This document shows positions 17,056 to 27,285 of a DNA stretch of 35,491 nucleotides, piece by piece; the stretch's first letter is position 1; the number at the start of each line of letters is the position of its first letter. Both the position numbers and the translations under genes were made by a program. The notes under the pieces were generated by a model. It saw only the letters and a list, made by a program, of their open reading frames with translations, did no database searches and was not told where the DNA came from. The DNA is from Bimuria novae-zelandiae CBS 107.79 (taxonomy: Eukaryota; Ascomycota; Dothideomycetes; Pleosporales; Didymosphaeriaceae): contig ML976797.1 of assembly GCA_010015655.1 (NCBI GenBank), forward strand, positions 1 through 35,491. Direction: 5' to 3'.

Positions 17056-20000
17056 TTATACAGAAAAAGTTATTATTACTAGTAATAGCTTTAAAAAATA
17101 TTACTATAAAAATAAAATAGACCCGCGTTAGCGCGTCCCTAGTTTTCTTTATAAGTAAGATTCTAGAGACCTCTTGCTAACTAAAACTTTTAGGTTTAAA
17201 ATTTCTAATTATAAATATATTAGGTTAACTTTAGAAAAGTCGCGTAGAGTTACGCTAAGGTAGAAAAGTAGTAACTACTAATAACTTATAGACTTAAAAT
17301 TAAACATTAATATTTACTCTATTATCTTTAAAAATAGCACGGTAGGAAGCCCAGAGTTAGACTTAGAGAGACTATTAGCCACCCCTAGAACCTTTAAAGA
17401 GCAAAGAAAATAAAGAAAGCGATAATACTCTAAATAATTTTATTATTAGACTTAGAGCTAATTTAGTTTAATCTACTAACTTAGTAATAGCTCTCAAGAA
17501 CTAATTACGTTAAATATAAGCATAATTAGAGTAATTAACTAAAATATTTTAAGCTAGGGACTAAGCTTAGCCTATAATTAAATTACCCCTAATAGCCCTT
17601 TAATACTAGTCTAAATCTCTCACTACTATTATAGCAAAGCTATCTAAGCAAACTCTTAAGATAAAATCCCTAATTAATAAGAAAGAACCTACCTTTCCTT
17701 AATAGTAAGTATTAATTAGGGACTATCTTAAGATTAACGTAAATTACTATCTAAGTAAACGCGCTTATATAGTATTAGTATAAAAATATACTTTTAGTAC
17801 TACTTGCGAATATTTAGAACCCTAGTACCTAGTTACTTTAAATACGTTATAGTTTAAGAATACTAAAAAGATAATTAAACTACTATTATCCTTCTTTATA
17901 TTAAGTAATAAGGAAGCTAAGTACTAGACTATATTTTAATACTTAGAAATAACCTCTAAGGAAACTTTCCTTACCTTTAAGGCTAAGTTTATTAGTATAG
18001 TAATCTAAGGCATAGTTTATAAGGATAAATAGTTTTTATTTTTATAAAAAAAGATAACACTATCCTTAAAGGCTTTAAATATAAGGTTTAAGCACCTATA
18101 GAATAATTCCTTTAAAAAAAAATAGTAGCCTACCTAATAGCCTTTAACTTAGAAATGCGGAATACACTAATAAGACTTTTTACTTACTTTATAACTAGTA
18201 TAAATTAACCTTTACGTTAGAAGAACTATAAGGAAGAAATTTACCTTAGTACCCTAATTAAAATACTATATAGGCCTATTAAGGAATCTACTCTAAGCGC
18301 GCCCTAAGACAGAACAGTCCTGCTATTATAACCTCTAATAATATAAATCAGTTCTAACTCCTACTATAACTATAAAAAGTTAAGATACTTTATTAAAGAT
18401 TACCCTTAACCCCGTGTCTACAAGATTAAAGTGGAACCAGACTCTAATTAAGAATACGTTAATGTGGATAAGGAAGCATCCCTAGGAAATAAAGATACTT
18501 AGGAAAAGCCTTTGCCCTAGGTATAAGTAAGTATAACCTTTCTAATATAAATTTATTAAAGTTACTAGGAGGTCCTTACTTTCAAACCCCCCTTATACTT
18601 TATTTAAATAGGTACAAGATCTAACTTAATGCCCTTATTAACACTAGTGCCTAAATTTATTTTTTTATTAATTTTTAAATTATACTTTTTTATCTTAGTT
18701 ACTTTATATTCTTATTTAAAAACTACCGTACCCCGTTATAGTTTAAGGGTTCTTAAATAAAATTTATATCCTAGTAGACTAATACATTTATTTACATATA
18801 AGGATAGATAGGCAAATAATCTATAAATACCCATTTATAGTAATAGACTTAGGAACATAAGACTATATTCTAAAACTTTAATAGCTTAAGCGCTTTAAGC
18901 TTTAATTAAATATAAAATAGAATTAGATTTTATAGCTAGTAAAGTATCCTAAGACCTATAATTTCTCTAAAACTATCTTAATATAGCTAGTATAGCTAAT
19001 TTAAAACTTAAAGGTGCAGTAATATATTCGTTGCCAAGATATCCTATAAGAATAGGAATAATATTAGAGAGAAAATAGCCCTACAGTTAATTATATTAAG
19101 GGCCTTATTTAACTGCCTTATCCTCTCTCTCTAAGTAGGAAGACAGTACCCCTACCGTCTTAGAATCCCGCTCTAAAACCTGCCTATTTCGCATTTACTC
19201 TGTAGGCGATGCGGATGCCTATAATTACTTTTATCTTAGTAAACGCCTTTTACTTTAATATAAAAAAGCTAGTTAATAAATTCTTTACTACTTCTCTATA
19301 CAAAATCAAATACCTCTTAAACTATATATAAACTTAATGCTATGCTAAAGATTTTAAGAATACTTATTTTATTAAAGAATAACTTCCCTAGATATACTAT
19401 TAGTATTAGGATATATTTAATAAGACTATAGCTAATAAGCTGCTTACGCATTAACTATATAATTATAAATTATACTTACTAAACCCCTTTCGAACAACTA
19501 TAGTCCTCTATATAAATCTAGTCTAGAAGAACTAGAGGCTATTAAAAAGTATATTTTAGAATATCTTTAAAAGGGATTTATTAAGTATAGTTAAAGCCCT
19601 TTCGCGTCACCTATCCTTTATATACAAAAGCTAAACAAAGATTTTCGAATATATATAGACTACTATAAACTTAACTTTCTAACCTAAAAGGACTCCTACT
19701 TAATTTTAAAAATTAATAAACTTTTAGCTTGCCCCCTTAAGGCTAAAATATTTACTAAATTTAATATTTAAGCTACCTTTAATAAAATTCGCATAGATCT
19801 TAAATTAGAAGAGTACACTATATTTTAGACTTAATATAAAATTTATAAGTGCAAGGTATTGCCTTTTAAGTTATATAATAGACTAGCTACCTACTAGTAA
19901 TACATAAATAACGTTTTTATTAATTATCTTAATAACTTCTATATTACGTACCTTGATAATATCCTTATCTATTCTAATACTATTAAGGAACACATTAAGC

Positions 20001-22890
20001 ACGTTTAGAAGGTGTTAGATTGTCTTTAGAAAGCCAGCCTCTAAGTCGATATCCTTAAAAGTGAATTCCATATGACTCGGACCCGATACCTAGGTTATAT
20101 CCTTACTAATACTGGTATAGAGGTAAATCTAGCCAAGGTAGAAGCACTACGGAACTAGAAAGCCCCTATAACTATAATAGGTATAAAGTTATTTCTTAGA
20201 TTTACTAGGTTTTATTAGTAATTTATTAAGGACTTCTCTTGTATTATAAAGCCTATTAGTACCCTGCAAAGTCCTTAGGTCTTATTTAAATAGATTTTAG
20301 AGTATAAAGTTGCCTTTTAGTAAATTAAATAGGCGTTACTGGCTATCCCTACCCTTTATTACTTTGACCCTAAACTACCTACTAGGGTAGAAACAGACGT
20401 ATTAGATAGAGTAATTACAGGAGTACTATCCTAGGAATATTTAAATAGAAAAGTTTAACTAGTAGTATTCTACAGTTATATCCTAACTAGATCTAAACTA
20501 AACTAGAAGATCTATAATAAGGAATTATTTACTATTATTACTACCTTTATTAAGTGGCGCGCAGAACTTACTTTTACCTAAATTATAATTTAAGTTCTTT
20601 TAGATTATTACTCCTTAGAATATTTTATAACTACTAAGATCCTTAATGCTTATTAAGTTTATTAGTACAAAATGCTATTCTTGTTTAACTTCTAGATTAA
20701 ATACACGGTAGGTAAAAGCAACGCTAAAGCTAATATTTTAAGTTAATAAAAATAAGATCTTGCGTACCTTAGGGCTATTTAAAATAATAATTATAGCTAA
20801 GTATTCTTAGGGCCCTATTAACCTAACCCCTAAATTAACTCTAACCTAGCCTAGACCTATATTAAGAAGTCTAATGCCAAAGTCGACGTATTCGCCTTAT
20901 TAACTAATAAAGATATTATAAGTCTAGATTCCTATTAACTTATTAAAGCCTTGCTATAGAAGAACCACCTTAAATTTATTATAAAACGCTAGTCCCTACT
21001 AGAGAAATATTAGATTTAAAATAGTCTTATTTTATATAATAACAGACTGTGCGTCCCTCCCGAATCTACTCTGTATACCCGCCTTATTCGGGAAATTCAT
21101 GATTAGAAGTTAATAGCTTATCTAGGTTATATAAAAACCTACTAGTTGCTCTCTCGAAAGTACTACTAGAAGGGAATAGAAGCTACCTGTAAGCAGTATA
21201 TACAAAACTATATTCCTTACTAACGTGCACACCTAAGGTAGACCCCTACTCTAGGGTTTTTATATTCGTTACCTATCCCTAATAGGCCTATACAATATCT
21301 ATATGTCGACTTTAAGAAATTTTTTAAGGATAGGGCTAGATACGATTAGATTATACGAGTTATTAATTATTTATTTAAATAAGTAGTATCTATTCTTTGC
21401 TATAAATTAATTAATACCCGCAAAATAGCTAACTTATTTATATAATAGGTGTACTAATTTAGATATACTTTAGAGTCTATTATTTTTAATTAAGGTTATT
21501 AGTTTATTTCTATATTCTAGTTAAAGTTTTATTAGATTATAGGCGTTAAAGTGAAGCTATCTATCGCGTACTATAAAGAGACAGATGGCCAGACAGAAAT
21601 TATAAACAAGTATATTAACTAGAGGCTACGCCCCTTCGTATCCTACTACTAGGATAACTAGAGTTCACTTCTACCCCTAATTGATCGAGCGCAGGTTACT
21701 CTACCCTATTTAACTATTAGTATGTTACCCTACTAGATCCTGTATAGCTCTAAACCCCGTTAAAGTTAGGATTAGAATCCTACCTTATTTACTGAGCCCT
21801 AGGATTATTTAAATATTAAAGATACTTAATTACTAGCTAAACTAATGCATGCCGCTTAGTAGCTAGTAAAAGAAAATATAAAATAAGTATAAAATTAAAT
21901 ATAATCTATAATTAATTAATACTATTGCCTAATTAACTAGAAAATTAGTAATATAGACTACCTAGACGCTTGTAATCTTGCAGTATTAAAACCTAGCTAA
22001 AAGCTATCTAATAAGTAGAAGGGCCCTTTTAAAGTAATAAAATAAATTAGTTACTTATATAGACTTAAACTTCCTTTAGGGTCCTAAATCTATAATATTT
22101 TTACTTTAAATCTCCTTTATAAAGATCCTTAAGACCTACTGCTAAGATAAGAAGCTCTAAAACCGCCAAGTATCCCTATTAATAGAGTAGAGGAATAGGA
22201 AGTTAAGGAGATTTTAGCTAATAAGCTATCTTAAAATACCCTTAAATATAGAGTTAAGTAGGTAGGATATAACCTAGATCTAGTATAGTATCTTACCTTA
22301 AACTTTATAAAAGCCTCTTATAAATTAAAATAATTTTATAATAAGTATCTAAATCGCCCTAGACCTCTAAAGGCATTAAGTTAGTGGATTCACTTATAAA
22401 AGCAAGGAATAGAGTAGTAGGCTTAAGAGTTTTAAATTCTAATAGTATAAGAAAGAAAAGAAAGAAAAATAAACAAAATCTAATTCTACTCCTTTTCTAA
22501 ATTAGAGGTTAGCAGCGTCCTCCCCGCTGGCCCCCTCTTAATCCCGCAAGGCCCTCTTAAAAGTCTAAAATTTAGACTCTATAAAGTTAGGCACCTACCT
22601 AATCTATTATTAAAGTAAACTAAAATTAAAATTACTATACTTATAGGATTACACTCCTTATTCTAAAAGGTATAGTAGCTACACTTTTTAGAGAATAGCT
22701 TAGGGAACTTATAGTTAGGCACGTTACTATAACTAAACGCACGTATATAGCGTAGATAGATAACTTAGTACGCTTCTAGAAGCGGTCTAGGAGGAGTGCG
22801 GATAGGCATTATAAACTAAGATAGCTATTAATAGCAAACGCGCGAAACAGTTCACGCATGGTATAGATAAGAGACTATTTATAAGTTATA
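17056..22890 (+). pseudogene. Gypsy-1 gag-pol, RIP-degraded
   Basis: Recognisable blocks in order are: a remnant gag zinc knuckle near 18360-18410 (YYNYKKLRYFIKDYP, where Cys residues have become Tyr); a protease-like INTSAQIYFF near 18640; reverse transcriptase with SPFASPILYIQK near 19600 and the YLDN box at 19949-19960 (the YxDD second Asp is now Asn); RNase H (DVLDRVITGVLS near 20400, then KSNAKANILS near 20720); integrase (PIQYLYVDFKKF near 21290, YYKETDGQTEIIN near 21575); and a chromodomain-like end (VKQVGYNLDL near 22255, FYNKYLNRPRPLKALS near 22340-22380). Cys to Tyr and Asp to Asn are the coding results of G to A on this strand. No functional protein can be made. Confidence 0.85.
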
Positions 22891-22900
22891 AAGGAGGGGG
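22891..22900 (+). other. Polypurine tract of Gypsy-1
   Basis: AAGGAGGGGG three bases before the TG of the 3' LTR, the plus-strand priming site expected in an LTR retrotransposon. Confidence 0.8.
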
Positions 22901-22903
22901 TAG

Positions 22904-23269
22904 TGTAACAGGAATAATCGCACGTTAACACGAAAACCCTTAGCTAGTTAAAATAAAATTTAAGATTATTTAAAAACTAATACTTATCCGTATTAGACTA
23001 ATGGGGAACTACGGATCTAATTCGGACCTATTTTAGATCTATTAGACCAACGATTAACCTATAGCAGATATGTGCTAGCTAGCTATCTAGGAAGAAGTAT
23101 ATTTAGAGAAGCTTAGGGCCTTTATAGTTTAGTACCTTTTCCGTATTCTTTTGTACCAGGCCTATAGGCACTTAATTTATTTAAGGCTACTTTTTTATAC
23201 ACGCACTCCTATATGCCTCTGCTAGAAAATACGCTAATATTAATCCTTTAAGTGACCTGCGCCGATACA
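22904..23269 (+). repeat. Gypsy-1 3' LTR
   Basis: Begins TGTAACAGG and ends GATACA. Its first half carries many C-to-T and G-to-A differences from the 5' LTR, while its last part is closer to the unmutated state (for example GACCTGCGCCGATACA). Confidence 0.9.
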
Positions 23270-23342
23270 GTTAGGTTATATTATATAAGAATCTAATCCT
23301 AACCTAACCCTAACTTAACCTTAACCTAATATATAGGTTAGG
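23270..23342. repeat. Telomere-like repeat module, right of Gypsy-1
   Basis: It starts with the GTTAG target copy, then repeats the module seen at 16577 onward (GGTTATATTATATAAG), followed by CCTAACCTAACCCTAAC and degenerate units. Before Gypsy-1 inserted, the two modules were joined into one longer telomere-like tract. Confidence 0.75.
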
Positions 23343-23420
23343 ATTAAGTTACTAGCGTCTATATTAATTTTTTTTGTTTTTATCAAGTTTATATAAAAAT
23401 TATTACGGATAGTTATTAAC

Positions 23421-24680
23421 GTGGTTCACCACCGAGCGGGCCAACCCCACCGAGCGGGCCAACTTTGCTAAATGCAGCCCACCTCTAGCTTATACCACAA
23501 TGCCATCACAACATAACGCGCAACAACCTTATACTAAAAGCGCACTATAGCTTGCTATCTAAGCTATAATTAAAAATTATAATAAAAGTAAAAAACGCGT
23601 TATTATAGCCTTTAGCGTGCCTTAAATAATAGTATAATAATAACGCTAAGGAGCCCTTTCTCGACGCAATCGCGAGCCTAACTTAAAGAAGCTAACTAAG
23701 CTAGAGGAGGAGGCTCTAGTCTAACGTATACTTAAGCTTAACTAGCGAGGAATAGGTGTAATAAGGGATATAGTCTAAGATATAGCTAATAATCTACTTG
23801 CTAAGCGCGGTAGATAGCCTATTAGTAAGCACTAGATAAACAGGCTTAAGACGCGTACGTCAGAAATTAAGCTTTAAAAAAGCTATCTATATAATTGTTA
23901 GCGAGCCCTAAACAAAGATTTACGTATTATAACGCCCTAGTTCGAGCTAGTTACTAATACTAAGGCTAAGTACGGTATCGCTAATAACGACACGTACAAC
24001 TTCGACGAGACAGGCTTTATAATAGGGGTAATACAGGGTCAGATAGTCTTTACAGGCTCTAAGAAGCGAAGCAACCCAAAGAAAGTTTAACCTAGTAACT
24101 ATAAGTAGGTTACTAATATCTAAGGTGTTAGCGCTAAAGGCTAGGCTCTACTACCCTTTCTTATCTTCCTTAGCAAGGTTCTAATCACGTCCTAGTTCTA
24201 CAATCTACCCTAAGACTAGGTTATTAAAGTTAGTCCTAATAGCTAGACGTTAAACAAGCTTAGCCTTGCCTAGCTAAGGCACTTTAATACCTATACTAAG
24301 GCGCGTAGTTTGGGTGCACACTAGCTACTAATTATAAATAGCCACGAGAGCCACTACTCACACGAATTCCACAAATACTATAAGGAACAAAAGATTATTA
24401 TTCTCTATATACCTCCACACTCATCACACCTCTTGTAGCCACTTAATATAGGTTGTTTTTCGCCTTTAAAGCGGGCGTATAGTAATAAGATTAGTAGCTT
24501 GGCACAGTACGGCACTAAGCAAATTAAGAAGGAGACCTTTCTACTAGCCTTTAAAGTAGCTTTTAAGAAGGTAATAATAAAGGCGAATATCTACGCAGGC
24601 TTTAAAGGCGCTAGATTAGTCCTACATAACCTAGAGGCGGTGTTATTAAGACTTAATGTGGTTCTTCGTAAGCTAGCGCA
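23421..24680 (+). mobile_element. Pogo/Fot1-like transposon, 5' portion, cut off at the piggyBac-like element
   Basis: The likely left end is at 23421 (ACGTGGTTCACCACCGAGCG) after TA 23419-23420. It includes two subterminal copies of ACCGAGCGGGCCAAC spaced 18 bases apart. A transposase frame follows from 23500. The sequence runs into the piggyBac-like terminal repeat at 24681. The 3' end of this element was not recognised in the window, so its exact extent is open. Confidence 0.6.
23500..24680 (+). pseudogene. Pogo/Fot1-like transposase, RIP-mutated, C-terminus lost
   Basis: ATG 23500 begins MPSQHNAQQPYTKSAL, and one frame continues about 390 codons with stops only at TAA/TAG. Motifs in order are a CENP-B-like HTH region (LTKLEEEALV), YNFDETGFIIGVIQGQ with the first catalytic Asp intact (about 24000), LIINSHESHYSHEF where the second Asp (normally DGHESH) is Asn, and IPPHSSHLLQPLNIGCFSPL with the third Asp also Asn (about 24410-24460). 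The DDD triad is thus broken twice by G to A. The last 80 codons or so (24499 onward) are open, but the apparent C-terminus after 24681 belongs to other elements' terminal repeats. Confidence 0.85.
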
Positions 24681-24699
24681 TATAGTTCCTGCGCACATA

Positions 24700-24754
24700 G
24701 GGTTCCTGCGCACCGCGCTAGAACACCCCACCTACACAAAACACGCGATTTCTC
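24700..24754 (+). repeat. Left TIR of the second pogo element
   Basis: Matches the reverse complement of 26377-26431 over 55 bases with four or five differences, including C/T changes. Confidence 0.9.
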
Positions 24755-24849
24755 AGCAACGCTGCTTACAATTGCCATTAACTACACATAGATTTAAGCG
24801 CTATAGCTACTGTGGCTATAGCAGCTATTTCTAAGGTGCTTAGTATAGT

Positions 24850-26360
24850 AGATCTTTATTACTTAGCTACTAAAGCTTTAGCTGCGCGCATAGCCTCCCT
24901 AATACTCTCTACCTCTGCAAAGCGTTAATTTAGGTCTACTCGAACGCGCTTACGCTGACGCTAAGAGGTAGATATCTCTAGCTGCTGCTCAAGTCGTCTT
25001 TTCTCTGCTTCTAGGCCTGTAGCTCTAGCATTTGCAGCTGCTAGAGCCTTACCTGCTTTTTGTAGGAGTAGCCGGGTGGTACGACCTAGATTCTCGACGC
25101 TCTGGACGCTGCGCTGCGCTATATAGAGATCGTGAGGGCCCTGGGGAGTAGAGAGGAAGCTCTGGATCTGCTGCTAAGGCTGCTGCTCACGTGTAGGCGT
25201 AGTAGGCCTCTAAGAGACCTGCGACGAGCTGAGCACGTGATTAATGTTAAATAGGTAGATACTAGATGCCTGCTAGCTAGCTTAAATTACACGCTCTGTA
25301 AAGTCTTCCTCCCTAGCTTAATAATAGCAGGTAATAAAGCGCTTCTTTTTAATAAGTGTAGCGTCGTTAAGTGATGCAAGCTCCTAGATCTAACGTTTGT
25401 AGCTAGACTTAATTATAGAGAAAGGAGCGAGATTAAGAGGCTGTAAGACGTGTAAGGTGTGCGCAGGTAGATAGAGGAGCTATATATAATGTAGCTTGTA
25501 GAGCCATAGGAAGTCTATATTAATATGGCTGTCGTGACTGTTAAGTATCAGGAGTCTGTGCTGGCCATTAGATATAGCTGTCTTAGGTATAAATATACGC
25601 TGTAGCCACTTAATACCTATCGCTTTTGACGTCCATCCGTTCTCTGAGGTTGTATAGATCCAGTTAGGTACGTAAGACGAGGAGAACCATATTGTCTATA
25701 GGCTCTAGCCCTTGAAGATGACTGCGTAGCGTAGTTTCCGCCCTGTCGCTAACACACACTTAATTATAGAGACCTACTCGCGATTCTCTGGAGACCGAAT
25801 ATAAGCCTTCTTTTTATAACTGCTAGAGAGTACTCTAGTGTTGGTACATACCCCTAGAGCAACGCTAGTCTCATCCATATTATATGTATTCTCCGCCTGT
25901 ATGTTAAGCCGCCGTCGAGTCTGCTTATAGAGCTCTAGGAATGCACGTATCTGCTCTGGTGTCGCTGTATTAGCTCTCTAAGCCTCTAGCTTTCTGCCGA
26001 CTATAGAGGCAACGCGTGGCTGGCGCCGGAGGAAGTGTAAGAGCTAAAGCTTGCTAATAGGCTAGTTGTCGCCATTTATACGCAGAATCTAATTTGCTAT
26101 TTCTTAAGCGCGAGCGTGTAAGGGAGGGCAGGCGCGTGCGTCTTCTTTAAGAATCTATTTTACTAGAAAATCCTCCTATAGAGGAGTTAGCTACTATTAA
26201 TACTAATAGCTAAGCGCGCTACTAGTTACACTATTAAAATAATTATATAGCGTTAATTTAGGTAACTTATAGGCCTTTATAGTAGCGCGCTAACTAGAAT
26301 AGACGCCTGTATTAAGATTACTAATAGCTAATTATATAGCTACTTCACGTGCGTCTATGT
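24850..26360 (-). pseudogene. Pogo/Fot1-like transposase, RIP-mutated
   Basis: On the minus strand one long frame reads, from the N-terminal side, VAI-AISNLNTGVYSS (about 26340) with a PKLTLYNYF helix-turn-helix segment; ARA-EIANQILRINGDN (about 26100); and YNMDETSVALGVCTNTRV (about 25890), carrying the first catalytic Asp. SPENREQVSIIKCV and SENGWTSKAIGIKWL (about 25650) follow. Then comes LLILNSHDSHINIDF (about 25550), where the second Asp is Asn, and HTLHVLQPLNLAPFS (about 25440), where the third Asp is Asn. A Gln-rich C-terminal tail and a final coiled, Arg/Glu-rich end (EAEKRRLEQQLE, about 25000) close the protein. Stops are all TAA/TAG. The protein is dead by two catalytic substitutions and several stops. 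Confidence 0.85.
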
Positions 26361-26376
26361 TAATAAGCGTTATAAA

Positions 26377-26431
26377 GAGAAATCGCGTGTTTTCTATAGG
26401 TGGGGGGTTCTGGCGCGGTGCGCAGGAACCC
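26377..26431 (-). repeat. Right TIR of the second pogo element
   Basis: Reverse complement of 24700-24754, followed by target copy TA 26432-26433. Confidence 0.9.
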
Positions 26432-26587
26432 TATCCCCCGCATGGTTAATATCGCCCTGGCACGGGCCATATCTTATTAGCCAATTAGATGCAAATACAT
26501 TAAAACACTAAATATTTATCGTCATGTAGGCAATTTTTGTTTGCCAGCCAAAACACGCCTTTTTTAAAAGCTTTTATATATATAACT

Positions 26588-27016
26588 ATGCCTAATCCTA
26601 CAGCGCTATTAAGTAACGATGCCGACTTCGTAAAATATATAAAGTATAGCCTAAAGGCAGGAGATTTGCCTAATTTACCTACTTAGCTACTACCCTTATA
26701 GTAACTGCTTAAAATTAATAATTTATATACTTTTAGACGCGCTCTCTTACTTAACTATATAGATTTTAACTCTCCTATTGCTTTGTTTAACTTGTTTTTT
26801 GATGCAGGCGTCGTCAATTAGATTATATACTATATAAATTAGCATGCTAAAAAGCTTTAGGCTGACGCGCCCTTAACGCCTAACTACTATTAATAGAAAC
26901 CTACCTCTCTAAGCGAGCTATATACGTACTTCGCCGTCGTTATTTATATAGGCGTCCACCGGGAGCCCTTGCTCGTCGAATACTAGCAGAAGCTTTATAG
27001 GATAGCGCCTTGGCAT
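26588..27016 (+). pseudogene. PiggyBac-like transposase, N-terminal part
   Basis: ATG 26588 begins MPNPTALLSNDADFVKYI. The frame runs 143 codons with TAG/TAA only at probable Gln positions, through SLSELYTYFAVVIYIGVHREP. That is the motif before the catalytic core in DDE_Tnp_1_7 (piggyBac) enzymes. It ends in phase at IAPWH where Gypsy-2 is inserted. Removing Gypsy-2 and one GGCAT copy joins it to EINRYMSKERWQQLN at 33664 without a frame change. Confidence 0.78.
27012..27016. repeat. Target-site duplication GGCAT of Gypsy-2, left copy
   Basis: Identical to 33659-33663. Confidence 0.9.
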
Positions 27017-27285
27017 TGTGACGGCCTGGCATGCCGGCAGGACACATGACCTCGCGTGAGAGGCGCGACTGCCTCACGCCTGGGTGTAGCTACCTTACGC
27101 CTGGGCGTAGTTGCCCACGCACCCAGTGTAGCTATCTCAGATAAATAGATGTTCTGTGCCAAGCGGTAGCGCATAAAAGCGCCGCAGGCCTGTGTACCTA
27201 CAGTCTCCTCATCTTAGTGTAGCTAAAATAGAGCCAACCTACCTTATCTACTCTCTTAATACAGGAGCCCGTGCCCGTCCTTATA
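27017..27285 (+). repeat. Gypsy-2 5' LTR
   Basis: Begins TGTGACGGCC and ends in RIP-altered CTTATA (CTTACA in the 3' copy). It contains two tandem 21-bp units (CCTCACGCCTGGGTGTAGCT at 27072 and a relative at 27093) and a TATA-like CATAAAAGC at 27172-27180 that may be the promoter. Confidence 0.92.

Larger units (their letters stand above)
16670..23269 (+). mobile_element. Gypsy-1: complete Ty3/Gypsy chromovirus-type LTR retrotransposon, RIP-mutated
   Basis: A 6.6-kb element has LTRs at 16670-17055 and 22904-23269. GTTAG duplications lie outside, and a polypurine tract (AAGGAGGGGG, 22891-22900) comes just before the 3' LTR. Between the LTRs the plus strand carries gag, protease, reverse transcriptase, RNase H, integrase and a chromodomain-like end, in the Ty3/Gypsy order (RT before integrase). 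Dozens of TAA/TAG stops and a strong excess of TpA show heavy RIP. It has inserted into telomere-like repeats. Confidence 0.9.
24700..26431 (-). mobile_element. Second pogo/Fot1-like transposon, complete, inserted in the piggyBac left terminal repeat
   Basis: 1,732 bp with 55-bp inverted repeats (24700-24754 and 26377-26431) beginning GGGTTCCTGCGCACCGCGC. TA target copies lie at 24698-24699 and 26432-26433. The flanks rejoin into one piggyBac-like terminal repeat when this element is removed, which proves the order of insertion. The transposase is on the minus strand. It is less RIP-degraded than its neighbours. Confidence 0.88.

Noticed and set aside
24499..24834. Separate small gene of 111 codons
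   Set aside because: The first 60 codons are the tail of the pogo transposase and the rest is translation of the piggyBac and second pogo terminal repeats.
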